Positions 25,020 through 38,310 are shown, counted from the first letter of the stretch. The stretch: DNA of 64,000 nucleotides from Vanessa cardui (GCF_905220365.1 NC_061134.1:6773001-6837000); one strand, 5' to 3'. Numbers and translations are program-made. The notes: a model not told the origin generated them from the sequence alone.

Positions 25020-27475
25020 TCGCTAAAGAGACGTAATTCTTAGGTACATATATTTAAAAGCAGCACACGTGAAAAAGGACGTCCGAAGTTCACTTTGCAG
25101 TTAAGTTATACCCAATATTTCACCTATCACGTCTAGACAGTATAAATTGTGCTTTCAAAGAGGGAGCTAACAATCCGACTAACCGCTAGCAAGTCTACAA
25201 CGAAACGTTTTTAGAAAATAAATCATTGGTAGCGCTGATTGAGTCTATTCTACTCCCGCTTCTGTTCCGCTGCTGATTAAATAAGAGCATCATTAACTAT
25301 TGTTTAAGTTTCCGTCTTATATACTGTAGCCAGTATGCATAATTTATAAATAAAAATGTAAATAATATCATATACGAATCAACAGCTATAATAATTACAA
25401 CTATGATAAGCATAGTAACAGTTTTAAGATGGAAATTATGTAATTATGTATATTTTATTAAAGTACTTTATTTGATATGAATTTCAATTAATATTATCAT
25501 TGTAAATAACAGGTTTCTAAGAAGCGGACCACCGTAAAGAGAGCCATATTTGGTCGTCTCCTGATATTGTATTGTTATTTGATATGGCGTCTAAGCGGCA
25601 TTTCATTGGAACATTATCATTAAATATTTGTTTATAAATAAAGTCATAAATAAAAGTACCGCCTGTATTTAAGCACTACAAAAGTGTTCACCTTTAAACA
25701 TAAATCTATTTGAACTTAATAATTCTACAATAAAAGTAATAAAATTGTCATTTTGTCACATCGTAAGTATAATTCGATGTAAAGTTAAATTAAAGTATAA
25801 TGAAAGACGAATCAATACGATCCATACAAGTTCCCAATAAATGTTTATGAATAACCGAGTGGTGTTTTCAATCGACATTCCACGTATTATTACCACCAAT
25901 TATGGCCACTTACGATTAATCAAGACTTTTGTTCAATAATCATCAATGGACGATGATTTTCGTATGGGGAGTCCGAGTCGTTTATGTAAACATATTGCCG
26001 GAGCATCATTGTTATCTTACAAGTTCTTTCAATACCTTTTAATATAAATATAGTCCCCTGTATATGTATACGGGTCCCATTATGCAGGAAATGATACAAT
26101 TATTAACACTGATTGAACACTCCATTGTCAGTTTATTCCCTCAATTAGTGATACAAACGTTGAAATTCTAAATGTGATTATAAGCACGAGGCCTTTTTGT
26201 GGAGCGCAACAATAACGGACAACGTTTTGTATAATTCTATATCCTACTATAAGCTTCGTAGGATATATTGGATTTCCAATAATTATAATTCTGACTAATT
26301 TCATATCTTTGCTCGTTTTTTTTTAATATTCGACGTCTTTATTCAAATTTACATTCTTTTATAATTGCTTTTTAATCGCCTGCCAGTGCTAGCCTATTCT
26401 CCATATTTGTCGAGGTTATTTAATTTTTCTAATTCTAATGTCAAAAGTTATTCGTTTCTACAACGATTTATCGGACTTTTCGGATCCGATACCTTATTTT
26501 TTTAATTTAACTGAATACTATTTACAATTATAAAACTTTAGTAATACCTGGAACAAACAGTTCTCAAAAGTACAGCTGAAAAATACAAAATGAAAATAAG
26601 ATATACGATCTTCAACGCTACAGACAATTTGTTTTTGCACATGTTAGTCGTAAATGTAATAAACATTAAAAATGATAAAAAATACCATCTTACAAAAAAA
26701 CATCAAAGATTTTTTTTGTGTAAAACACGAAATCAGCAATGAATAATTGTCGCATGTTCATAGAGTATTTTTATTTTTTTTATTTTTGAACCAGACTTCG
26801 TTCCGTATTTGTAGAATCATTAATATGCAGACCGACACAGCACAAAACGTGGATCAGACGTACATACAGTGCGTTCAGATTTTAGTATGAGTCATCTAAC
26901 AAAAAATACTATTGTGACGCGATTTTATAGTAGTTTGTCGTAAGATGCAGTTTCCTACTTACAATATATTCTTAAACAAATAACTTTTGTTGTAAAATCT
27001 TTGTTACTTGCAACTTATTTCCTTGGTATCCAATATTTTAAAACACATTAATTCCTTACCTTTAGATAACGAAATTCTTGAAAACATTAAATATTTACAC
27101 GTTAATTACGCGTATTAAAAATTAACATTTTGTTTACATATCGGACGGTCATTCGCGGCATATGCCAAACATTTTGTCTGTTGATGACATACTTATTCTT
27201 AATGGCAAGAGATCAATGACATTTGAAATGTCAAACTAAATTCCAAGAACTTACTGTCACTTTCATAATTTAACATTTAAAAAAATATACTGCTTTTACG
27301 GAATGAATACGTAGATGTAATACATTGATTTTCATTAAACAGTATTTAACTCATTGAAATAATATACATGTTCGTACAATGTAGGAATAGTTTCCGGTAT
27401 ATTGTCTATCTTTCAACGCCATAAGGTCCTAAGTAAGTTTATTAGTATAGTAGCGACACGTATTTAAAACGAACC
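25020..27475. other. AT-rich intron, one small hairpin
   Basis: No gene or repeat family recognised. The arms tatatcctac (26238-26247) and gtaggatata (26258-26267) form a perfect 10-bp stem with a 10-base loop. Confidence 0.4.
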
Positions 27476-27479
27476 ATTA

Positions 27480-27740
27480 CGATGTAATTTTATCCAGCCG
27501 GATAATGCAGACCAGGATCGGAGCGACGTCAAAACAGCGATATTACGTTACCATATTGGGGTAAAGGCGCCTAATGTGGCCGGGGTTCGAGTTACGCGAC
27601 ACGCGCGACGACATGTGGCCATGTGCCGTATACGACAGTTCCGGTGTATAGCCTCCGGGCCCGCAACCCGTTCCAAGTCTGATGACCGCAAGATAACGGA
27701 ACGCAATACCACTACCCTGCACTCACGTTGGGAACCACCA
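27480..27740. promoter_or_regulatory. GC-rich intronic island
   Basis: A CpG-rich block about 250 bases long in AT-rich intron. Frames of about 70 codons are open on both strands here, which points to composition rather than coding; the plus-strand frame opens at GTG. A B-box-like 'gggttcgagtt' lacks a matching A box. Candidate enhancer or alternative promoter with no clear TATA or donor. Confidence 0.25.
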
Positions 27741-27744
27741 TTCA

Positions 27745-29095
27745 TGTTAGTAATCACACGCGCTTTAGGGCCGTTAAGTACACAAAATTACTACTGATTG
27801 CTCGTGTCAAATAATATTATGGCTATAACTATGCGGGCATCTCACATACCGTTATAAGTTAAATATATATTTTTGTATACGTAAATAAGTTTGGGTACAA
27901 CTCGTTTTGCTGCTTAAGCCCCAAAAATATTTTCATTGTATTCGTCGCTTGTACCTGTTGCGTCAAGGCCACAATTGATTCCACAAATCATGAGATCACT
28001 GAATTCGCATATTATTATCGTTTTTTTTTCTTTGGGAGGATGTTGTGAAAAAGTGCAAAACAAACAACGGATTCGAGGTAAGGTTGGACTATTCAGAAAA
28101 AATTAACCGTCGGTTCGAGTCTCGTACGACAAGACACCTGCGCGCCAGACGGACAAAAAAAAATCAAAGCAACGTGGCAGCACCAGCGAATTGCATTTCG
28201 AACAGAAAAAAAAATTACAAACTTTCATTACAGCAACTGTGAATCGAGTGTAATACTATACAATCAAGTTTTACGACGCGCGACTTGAAGGCTAACTCAG
28301 TAATGACATTATATCGTCATTTTTTTCTTCGTCTGCGAACAAGTTTAAAGAACTTCTGATAATATGATTGCTCTTGACACACTGAGATCGTATCTGTTGA
28401 TTATTATGATTACTTTTTAGTGCAGTTTCGATTTGAACAAAAATGCATCTTTCGTTATACTTAATATTTGTAAATATTATTTCGGTATATATTAAAAATC
28501 TGCAATCTCGCCTGGTTGCGCCACATATGGCTTGAACTCGCGGTGTATGCGAGGTACGTACGTACCCGTAGGTACGCCCAACATTCATGCGCCAAAGTGT
28601 AAGACTATTCACGAGTAAATTGAAAACGCCCGGTGGAATTCGTATTTAGTTTCTTTTGTACGGCAGATAGGGTGATGAATTAAACATTATCATTTCAGAT
28701 GCCACGCTCAATGCAACTGCGATGCAACTTCGTATATAACTTTCATACGTCGAAAGTTGGATAATTTTAGATGTTACGAGTATAATCAAGATGAAATCGA
28801 TCATGACTTTTTAAATAGAAATTAGGTTTTTTTTTAAGTAGAAATGTTAATCGTCTATAACTCGTTTCATACATATCAAGTTTTTATAATACCGGCTATC
28901 GTGATATGTTTTGACGAAGTTATATAAACAAGCGCGATTGCCGGTATCAATTTCGAAACCTGTAGATATATGATTTAAAAGCCATTTAATATTTGGTTCT
29001 ATAATTTTTTTAGTTTAAAAAATAGCGTAATTTATTTAAAGATTTGTTATGTATGTACATATAAGAAGTATTACATGAAGCGAAATGGTAATTTT
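27745..29095. other. Mixed-composition intron, nothing firm
   Basis: Contains an isolated B-box-like GGTTCGAGTCT at 28112-28122 and a GTAC-repeat stretch at about 28555-28576. No gene or repeat family recognised. Confidence 0.35.
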
Positions 29096-29097
29096 TC

Positions 29098-29205
29098 GCA
29101 GCCGGATACCGTGTTACTTTCAACTAGCAAGAATGCGGCCACTGACCAGCTTCTTATGCGCCCGCGCCGCACCCGTCTGCCTCGTGTCTGTTCCCCCACT
29201 AGTAA
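29098..29205. promoter_or_regulatory. Short GC-rich island with a C-rich plus strand
   Basis: About 100 GC-rich bases, including 'cgcccgcgccgcacccgtct', in AT-rich intron. Similar short C-rich patches occur at 24.17, 37.9 and 47.55 kb. Possibly a zinc-finger (KLF/EGR class) binding cluster; no exon signals. Confidence 0.2.
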
Positions 29206-30179
29206 CAGATTAAACAATACATTAGTACAGCAAATAAGACAATGACACAAAATTTTTGTTCAAACATAACGTAGACGATCAATTTTAAGTATATTCAAAT
29301 GATATTCGTTATAAAAAATATATGTATGCGGATTTCAAATCGAATAACTTTTTTTTCAATTACGGTAAATTTGAAATTAATGTGAATACTGGTCTGCTGC
29401 TAATAAAACGCAACGAGTTTCTTGTATTTTCTTCGCTTCACTTCGTTTTTTTTTCCTGTCATAATTCTATACGTGATTTATATTCTCTTATATATTTTTT
29501 ATCCTAAAAATTATAATCAAATTATTATTTATGTAAAATTAGTAATTAATATAAAAGAATCAGCAAGTATTATTTAAATTTAACATTATCTATTTACGCT
29601 CCTGTTTATTATAATTTATGTATATTTTTTTGTTTTATATGTAGCCTATAATACTAAAATACAAGGAATTCGTTACGTACATATAAAATTTAAATTCAAT
29701 AAACAGACGTCACAATGGAATATAATATACATGTATATAATGAGATGACACATCTAACAAGCCATGCAAATATTCCGCAGGACAAGAGAGATTTGCATAT
29801 TATGCTTTCGTATTCGCGATTCGTGTCTAGCGGCGAATGCTTGACGAAATTCGCAATGCTAATTATACAATAGCCAGACGCACCTCGTACTGGCATACCA
29901 TCTGCTAAAACTAAGATTAAATCGAACAATCAGCGTTACATCCTCGTCTAACATCAGAATTGTATATAACGTATACAATATTTATCTAGCGAAATATGAT
30001 TTACCGATACCAGAGTATGGCAAGATAGAGAAATCATATTATAGAGTTGTTCTAACGCTATATTCGCGTGTCTATAACGCTCTTTGTAGGCTACGACGTC
30101 GTACGGATAACTTTCGACAGTCATTGAATGAAGAGTTCGTTGACCGGCCAACGAAACGTTCGAATTTGCATGTGTCAAT

Positions 30180-30297
30180 GACACAATGCAGCCACGCTGT
30201 ACCGCTCGCCACGGCGGCGGTGTATACTTTTCCTTTCAGCCGACGTTCCTGAGAAACACTTTTCGCGCCGACCTCGTGACACAGCCTGGCTGACTGG
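30180..30297 (+). other. GC-rich block with acceptor and donor signals (candidate small exon)
   Basis: A pyrimidine-rich acceptor 'acttttcctttcag' ends at 30239 and a possible donor CTGG|GTACGC begins at 30298, giving a candidate exon at 30240-30297. The surrounding DNA is CpG-rich. The 58-base candidate exon has no ATG, so it would be untranslated or depend on an upstream exon. Confidence 0.25.
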
Positions 30298-30550
30298 GTA
30301 CGCTATTTTTTATGATCGTGAAATCGTTTGGCCTTCGGTGGTTCTTAGTGAAACAATGTTTTGTCATTACAAGTTATAAAAATTCTTATAATTTATTTTA
30401 CCTTAATCTAAATTTATTTTTCACGCTTCACGTTTTTAAATTATTTTTTTTTACGAAATAATTATACTTAAAAAATAAAGAAATAACGAAAATCTTTAAT
30501 TAAAGTTGAATCAAAGATTGGTAAGAGTTATGTTTTAACGCAGGGTTTGA

Positions 30551-30691
30551 AATCGATTAGATATTCCGAGAATTGACAAAACTTGGACCGTCGTAGAATT
30601 AATACTCGGCAAAGAGTTCGGCAAGAATCTTCCGGCCATCAGACACGTCGCCTCGGAACGTGCGAAATTCAATAAAGAACTCGCAGCACCT
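30551..30691 (+). CDS. Coding-like frame ending at a consensus splice donor
   Basis: A frame open from 30551 reads RIDKTWTVVELILGKEFG and then KNLPAIRHVASERAKFNKEL, with many G/C-ending codons (GTC, CTC, GGC, TTC, CCG, GCC, ATC, CAC). It reaches CCT|GTAAGT at 30691 exactly in phase 0. The frame continues open to a TAA at 30836, but beyond the donor it turns AT-rich. There is no ATG before the donor; a TGA lies at 30548-30550, so a coding exon would need an acceptor after that, and the TAG at 30558-30560 is only a weak candidate. It could be an alternative exon, an old retro- or pseudogene fragment, or chance. Not recognised as any family. Confidence 0.25.
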
Positions 30692-30839
30692 GTAAGTTAT
30701 TACATTCCTCTGGCGATGCCTGCCCGCTCCCCTGAAATTTATCTTAACTTTCTATGCCAAAGCTGTTCAAGTTTTACTTTGAAAATTCCCTCAATTAGTA
30801 TCAAGAAATGGAAGTTTTGCAACGAAATGTTTTTATAAT

Positions 30840-31858
30840 CAGAATTCTATTAATATTTGAATGCTTTAGAACTCCGTCGCATATTGAGCTAACATCTTCC
30901 TACATATAAATGTACTTCATCGGAAGTTCTCAACACTTTTAAAGAATAAATTATAAACTAAACAAAAAATAAAATTACATATATTTACAATAGGTTTCAA
31001 ATCTATACAACAATCCTAAGTGATAGAATATATTTAAGAGATGAGAGAAATTATTTATATACTGACTTGATTAATTATATACGAGATTAAGTACATGGAA
31101 CTTAAAACATTATCCTACATAGAATCATAAGTGTTTACATTTCACTTCTTAAATAGAAACAATGTAAATATTTAATCCATATCTCAGAAATCAAATAAAA
31201 AGTAATATAAAAAAAGCTTGTTAAATATGGTACGATTACAAAGGAACGCTATAATTGTATTAAATTAACAGTTACATACATCACGAGGTTCGCTCGAATG
31301 AGACAATGGCGTCCCTGGTGGGCGTTTGATTTTAATTGCAAATGCTGGATTAACATATTATATGCTTAATGTGGAGGTGCGAGACTGAAACGAACGACAT
31401 GTCCTTGTAGCAATGAAGATGATATTAATAAATAATAGCATCTGTCCATATTGATAACCGCCCTGCCCAATGATTAACTCGCTGCATACTGTTTCGCAAA
31501 ATAATTATACTAGATTATAGCATGCGTAACGTGATTTATACAATTGTCATAGATAAATACACATTGTTACAGAAGCCGTAACAAAATTGCTAACAACATA
31601 GATATATAACTATTAAATATTATTTTATTATAATTATCGTTTAAATGAATATAATATACAATCGTTATACATAGTCAAATTTAAAATAGTCTCTCCTGGT
31701 TCGTACCCGACGCAAAGCTGCCCATAATGCAGGCTGCATTTACGCTGTAAATGTTATATATGTATTTATATAACAAAATGTACTTATACTAAGATAAAAA
31801 ATTACTCCGATTTTTGATTTCAAATGTTATGTAATTTCAATGATCAACTTAATTGTTT
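30840..31858. other. AT-rich intron, nothing recognised
   Basis: No repeat, hairpin or coding pattern stands out. Confidence 0.4.
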
Positions 31859-31859
31859 A

Positions 31860-31990
31860 AATGCGAAAGTAGAGTTACTTTATGCTGTCTATCTCATATG
31901 CTTTCACGGCCAAGCCATTGAACTGAATTGTAGGTAAAAATCCTACGACCATACCCTAAACACAGAGCGAAGCCGCGTTTTACTAGTATG
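31860..31990 (+). repeat. Fragment of a lepidopteran dispersed repeat
   Basis: It begins 'atgcgaaagt', passes 'tttcacggccaagccattga' and ends 'gcgaagccgcg' followed by 'ctagta'. From memory this start and end are typical of a very common butterfly/moth repeat, here with an internal deletion. Family name not known with confidence. Confidence 0.55.
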
Positions 31991-32179
31991 GAATAATTCA
32001 TAAAATTAAATATTAGAAGCCGTAGGATTAGGTCAAGCCCTTCCGTTTAATTATTACCACAAACCATATTATATTCTGTGAGGAAAAGGTCGTGATTATT
32101 ATTTTGACATAGTTCTTAATCCGCTATGAGGAACAAGGAGTTATTTGTAATTGATAAGAAAACAAAAAATGTACGTCAT

Positions 32180-32231
32180 TATTTTAAGGTCGATCTCATC
32201 TGTCACCTCATTTGAGATCGACTTTAAAATA
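32180..32231. repeat. Hairpin with 19-nt arms, one G-T position
   Basis: The arms at 32180-32198 and 32213-32231 pair throughout with a single G-T type position. The core is GGTCGATCTCA against TGAGATCGACT. The loop is 14 bases (32199-32212). This is among the best stems in the window and is not obviously part of the repeat just upstream. Confidence 0.55.
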
Positions 32232-33518
32232 TACCGTGTATTGGGATCTTAGCCGAAGATCATTGTTGATATTACTAGAAATTAATATTATTATAACAAA
32301 AGATAAGCCCATAATTTATTATAATAATATCTCGTGCTCAACGCATATCTCGTCTCGAAAAACATTATTGGGAAAACTGTACGTACCGGAAATTTTCTCA
32401 CGTGTGTAAATAGTAAAACGCAATTGAACAACGTGGTGAAATAAACTTGAAGACCATATCCTTAATAGGAGAGACCCTTTCGCGGTGGTGGCGCCTTTAC
32501 GGACTGTTATTATTCTCTGGCTTTTCATTAGTTTGATCCTGAGGTCAGAGTGTTGTGTGTACTTATAATAAGTATTCTAAAATTAATAATCATATTTTAA
32601 ATGAAATGCTGTCTAATAATTGTAAAATAAATTGCATGTATTAGTTTAAAACTTGTTGGAGATATCAAATTATTTAATTTGTATTTACTATAGTTCGCTA
32701 TGCGATCTTTGAAAATTTTAAGAAAACGATACGACTCTGTCTTTTTTCCAATAATATTTTTCAATAAAAAAAATATACATATTTATTGTTAACATCTATA
32801 GCTAAGAATAAAAACTCTTGTTTTTGTTTCCATTATGTTGTCTGTGATCGATCGAATCGACTGCCAAGCAGAAAAGAAAAAGGCACTGACCCGCTTTTTG
32901 TTTGCCATAGGTCACATAAAGATACTAAAAATTAAAAATATTTTAGACAAATAGGTCACGTCTATATGAATTATTATTTGTATGCTATACTGCTTCTTTA
33001 CGGAATTTTAAAGCTGATAATTTTAGTTGGTAGTTACCTGTACATTCGTATAAAATAAATAGTGTTTGCCATTTTAATATGCATTTAGGTTGTGAGGCGG
33101 TACGTCAAAAACAAATACGCTTCAACCGTTAGATGCGTGGGTAAAATACAAATTGAATAATGATTTGAAAGCGGTAATAAAAAAAAACAATTAGTTTAAA
33201 TTGAACAAAAAGTTTTAATGGATATTGCTTTTCAATAATTAATGGTAAGTATTGGTACCGATCAATTGGCCAAATGCAATTCACTATTGGACTTTCCCAA
33301 TGTGCATCCTGGCTCTTTGCCTCGTTGCCTCTTTGCTCTTTGTTGGGTCTGAAAACCTTCACCAGTGCCTTCTTAGCCTTCATGTAATCCAGTATTCATC
33401 ATATCAGAATCCAGTAATAACTAGCTTTTATCTGCGATGGTTTTCAAATGACCTTAGTTTTTATATATTCCTTTTTGGTATAAACTTGTAATCTCTTGAT
33501 AGTTGTATCTATTTAAGC

Positions 33519-33560
33519 CGTTTCTTTGAGCATTTATGTTGATACGTGCTCAAAGAAACG
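33519..33560. repeat. Perfect 14-bp hairpin
   Basis: cgtttctttgagca (33519-33532) and tgctcaaagaaacg (33547-33560) pair perfectly around a 14-base loop. Beyond one mismatch, two more pairs extend the stem. Confidence 0.5.
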
Positions 33561-34396
33561 ACTACATAATGTGTCTCTATGATTCATAAACAAGGATGTA
33601 AAATCTCTTTTGTTAAAAAGGTACATTTTGCTATTTCGGCTTTATACCTAAATCGAATTTGAACTGTACTTTCTAGAAATAAAACTCGTTCAGATCAGTA
33701 TCACGTTTTATTTGAGACAAAACAAGAAGACATACATTTCTACATGTTTCCTTCAATTAGTCGTCGAGTATTAATTAAAACAAATCGTCTTCAGGAAGAA
33801 CATGTGAAAGAATAGTTGTATTATAAAAACAGTATTCTTTTTATTGTTCTCATTTAAATAAGTTTTTTTTTTTTTAATTTATTGACAAGAAATATTTTTT
33901 TAGTAAAGGCCAGATTTCAATCAGTATTAAATTAAAATATAATTAAATTTGAATTCACTTTTGCAATCAAAAGATAAGAGAAAATTTTCATTAACCTCTT
34001 AGCGTACGACTGGCTGACCGCATCGTAACGGGTTTTATCAAGTGCCGAATATTTTTAATAACTAATTACAAAAAGATTCACTTAAACCTCTGATCCTTTA
34101 TCGCAATCCAATTAGTATGTATTTAATTCATCGCATGAAAACATTTTTATTCTTAAGTTTTTATAATACAAGACCGGATAAGAGATAAGAATTTGCATTA
34201 AATTAGTGTTTTTCTTTTTTATTGTTGACATCAATATTTGTAACAAGTTATTACACTAATTACTCATAAACTTGTGTAGTCTGAAGTAAAAGGGGTTGTA
34301 TTATTGGAAATTTAATTGATTGACTAATTAAAATATTTTTTATATAAATAAATAACATCAGCTTCATGGATTTATGACTTTATTATATACTTCGTT

Positions 34397-34595
34397 GTAG
34401 GGCTTCGTATTGTACCGTTACACGGTAATACTTGTATTGTTGTGTTCCAGTTCATAGGACATAACATCGTATTTTCCAAGGTTGGTGGCACATTAGCGAT
34501 GTAAGGAATTGTTAATATTTCTTACAACGCCTGTGTATATATATATATATATGAACACTTACCCAGGGAGCCCCATTGTTCATCCCCACTATTTT
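34397..34595 (+). mobile_element. Copy 1 of a three-copy dispersed retroelement-like repeat
   Basis: It shares with the copy at 57526 the opening 'gtagggctt', the region 'ggacataacatc', 'ccaaggttggtgg' and 'gttaatatttcttac'. It ends with a decayed 'cacttaccc...ggagcccc' segment that matches what I recall of the family's 3' part. Two internal parts are deleted. A (TA)8 microsatellite (34536-34552) has grown inside it. The element is common in butterflies; it is probably the 3' end of a non-LTR element or a SINE, class uncertain. Confidence 0.65.
34536..34552. repeat. TA microsatellite
   Basis: About eight TA units, inside the element at 34397-34595. Confidence 0.8.
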
Positions 34596-34599
34596 AAAT

Positions 34600-37500
34600 A
34601 AAAATATATAGATGTATTTTTCGGAACAGATGCGTATATTTTAAAAATTAGTACCTACCCATATTTTTTTATTTTATAATGTTTAACAAAAAATTTAAAA
34701 TATACAGCTTGACGGCGAGTCAAACTCGACGCGACCTAATTACAAAAAGTCGTGATATTAAAAAATATTTTCCGAGCAGAGAAGACTTTGAGTCTTTGAT
34801 TATCCGCCGTAGTTACTTCGCGAGGATTACCTGGAGCTCTCAGGTTTTCGTAAGAGATTCTGTATATACAAGACAAGAATTTTTAATAAATACAAACTTA
34901 TTTGTGCACGCCGTTACTTATATTTTACCAATAAGTAACGGAATACAATTCATCAAAATACACGTTATCCTTGCATAGTTGTAAAGTTTACTACATCAAA
35001 CGTTCGTACTGCTTCAACTAATTTTAAACAAGCGTTTAATTTAGCTCTCTATACACTTATTAATAATCAAAAACATGTTATGTGTGAATCTATGATTTCG
35101 ATTAATTTTTACGATCGTGAAATATTGTTTAATTAACTTTTTATTCCTCTTAAACCAATTTCATTCTGACTTTATAAACGAATAAACATACATATATTTT
35201 TAATCTACAAATTGATGACGTGCAGAGCTCATAAAAACCTGTAGATACATACATTTTGAATAATAAATAGTATTAACACAGTAATAATAAAGAGGAATAG
35301 TGCATACATTCTAAATAAAAATACACTTCTTTAACCACATCAGCGTGAAGTTTTAATTAATTGTTCCGGTTGTAATTTTAATGTAAATAGATGATTTGCC
35401 ATTTGTGTATCATAGCAAGCGAAGTGTTAAAATATGTGTTGAATTCTGTATATTTAATGGCGTAAATAAATTAATACCTTAGCAATTATTTTGAAAAAAA
35501 AAATGTTGCAAAACTGACACGACCGCCCGCGATTTCGCCTACAGTTTATAAAATATGTACATAATATATACATTAATGTAGTTTGCCACGTGACACGTTT
35601 TGTCAATACATATAAAATATCATATAAATGTCATACAATTGTATTTGATTGTCATATAAATGTGTTTGATTTGTTGAACGATAGCTTTTAAATTGACATC
35701 AATTAGATGTAGTTGAAAATTAGATACTGTAAATGTAATTCTTAAAATTATACTTCATCATGTTATTTTCTTAAATTTTTTAAAACGCCTCTTTATTATG
35801 AAAATATCTACACGTAAAGATATAAGGTTTATCTGTGGTTAATTTTAGTTGTATAGTAGCAATCATTCTAGACGACAACTATTTTATAGATAGACCTGCA
35901 AAGTATTCCGTTTCTGGCAAACGGATTACTTATAAATTAAACAAGTTAACAAATGCACCTCAAATGAATCGAAATTCAAAACCGTATAGTTGAACAAGTT
36001 TTGAAAATGTCACTAAGATGAAAATAGTTGTGTGTTCCAAAACTTAGCGCCGACAAAGAAAATCCATTAAATGGTTTAAACTTTCTTGGTTGGAGAAGTT
36101 CTATTTCAAACCGGAGTTCACTGTTTTAGAATAAAGATTTTATACAAAAAAATATCTACATCCGTTGAATAATATTTCTTATTTAAGATACTCGAGCAAT
36201 TATTCTTATTTATAGATGGTCATTTATTTCAGTATTACTTTTTAATTTATTGAAGTGATTGCTTCATTTGTTTTAACACTGCCCAGAGTTTTTACCTTAT
36301 TATTTATTATAAATAACATTGTAGAATCAAAATATAGTGTTCAATTTAATTAATTATTATCTTTTTCGTTTCAGGTAAGCTCAACGGAATTAACCCTAAT
36401 ATCCAATATTTATTGGTAATCACGCAATATTATACTTTCTATTACAAGTATAAAGAGGTAAGTTTTGCAAGAACTACTAAGTAGATTAATATGAAACTTT
36501 TCCAACATGATAGCTTAGCTTTTCAGAAGAATAACAAAACTGCTGGAGATAGCATAGAGACCAAATTCCATGGATCTCGAAAATTTCAACTCTTGCGAAA
36601 TACTAAAAGTAAATAATTTGTGTCTTTAAATATACAATTTTCACATGTATCATTTTATCTATATATATAATTATTTTTATTATTATTAATAAAAAAAATC
36701 TAAAAACACATTGTATTGCACACAAAAGTGCCAGTGGTTTTCGTGTTGATTTTTTGTTGTGGATACAATGGATTGATACGATACGTATAGAAACATGTAT
36801 ATTTGGATATACACATGCTTACGAATAAATAGCTGAAAGCATTATTTAAAAAATGCAGACGAATTGATAACCTCCTCCTTTTTGAAGTTGGTTGAAAATA
36901 GAACAAATCATAGCAAAAACCTTAAATGCAACTAATCTGAGACTACTTCTATTTTAAATTGAGATTCCCAATCGTGAGAACAGCGGCGCCTTATTCGGGA
37001 AAATAGCACTTCTATTCGTAATTATTCTTGTGAGCATAAATGATCGAAAATAATAACAGAAGTTATGAGAATACATAAGAGAACGGGAAATAATTTCAAG
37101 TTAATTTCAGATTCAAGTACAGTCAACGTCGATATGATGCAGTGTATTCGTTGAAATCTTCGCATATGTAGAGACATATAAAATTACTCTTTAAAAAAAT
37201 ATTAGAAACAAATTGCTTAAATGTATACCATATTCTAAGATAATTAAGATTGGATTTAGAATTATTTGATTTTATATTTATTTGCGGAAAGTGTAAAAGA
37301 ATGATTTTTTAATTTCGTCTCGTCAGAATGTGCACCGTGTACCAGTATACTCAACATTTTTTTATAATTGTTTGCAATAATAATATTTTCTCTGTTTTTA
37401 ATACAACATAACATCGCTCTGCGTTTCTTCCGCGCTTCCCAAAGATTTATGACGTACTCGAGGCGCTTAATTAAAGGCAGCAGTGCGTGATCTCACTTCA

Positions 37501-37825
37501 GCTCATCAAAATCATTGTTACGTTAATCACAGCCAAACAAAAGTATTACTGAATTAAATAATGCTTACGTTATTTCTTGACAGAAATTTATGGTATTTAA
37601 TATTTGTTTTTGGATAATCAAGTATCTTTCGAAATACATAAACTTTTACTGTTTAAATAGTGGCGTTTATATTTAGTAAATAATTTTAGATAACAAAGAG
37701 GATTTGTAATGGTAAATCCTTTTGTTAAATCCATACGGTTTATTGTATACTCTGATACACCTTTGAGTCAATATTTCGTAACTGAAAAGGGGTTCTCGAC
37801 GGATCCGGATATATTAATTGCGTTA
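34600..37825. other. AT-rich intron; one orphan ATG frame
   Basis: No gene recognised. A 99-codon frame with an ATG start runs from 34679 to 34978 on the plus strand. It is charged and has no familiar motif or strong coding bias, so I treat it as probably random. An imperfect duplication of a 'tcatataaatgt...tttgatt' unit lies at about 35617-35673. Confidence 0.35.
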
Positions 37826-37935
37826 GATGATTGTACACGCATCCGCGCGGAAATTAGAATCAGCCGACTATAATACTCGTAACACGCTCGCCAGCGTACC
37901 ACCGCTCGCCCTCCCCACCCCCGTCCTTTTTTTCC
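37826..37935. promoter_or_regulatory. Short GC-rich island with a C-rich tract
   Basis: Contains 'ccgctcgccctccccacccc' near 37901-37920. Opposed frames of about 61 codons are open on both strands, so coding is unlikely. Candidate zinc-finger-bound regulatory DNA. Confidence 0.2.
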
Positions 37936-38109
37936 GGACACAGTTACTCTCACAAAAAGTTATATTACAATCCTTAAGTCCGATCGCAACTCCCATAAAA
38001 TATTTATTTTAAATCCCAAAGAAAAACAACGGGATTTGGAATTATTGTAACATTTTATAGCACCATTGTGAACAGACATAAATTTTATAGGCATTTACGT
38101 CTCCACGGG

Positions 38110-38310
38110 CCGACATAAACAGTTAGTCCACTGAGGGAATGACTAGCGACCTGCGGGACGTTTTAATATTTTTCCGACGGTAATTCGAATTCGGCAGTTC
38201 CCGTCGCGGACGCATCATTTCGCAATTAGGACTAGACGCGGCGTCGTCAGTGGGAGCGCAGTGCCGAGCGCTTTATCAAATATTAAACTCGATCGGTCTC
38301 TAACAGAACG
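38110..38310. promoter_or_regulatory. GC-rich intronic island
   Basis: About 200 bases of CpG-rich DNA (for example 'agacgcggcgtcgtcagtgg') in AT-rich flanks. No open exon with splice sites was seen. Candidate enhancer. Confidence 0.25.

Noticed and set aside
28112..28122. B-box-like GGTTCGAGTCT, possible tRNA
   Set aside because: No A box at the right distance and no cloverleaf pairing visible.
28292..28612. 106-codon minus-strand frame
   Set aside because: AT-rich codon use like the surrounding intron, no domain, and no promoter or splice context.
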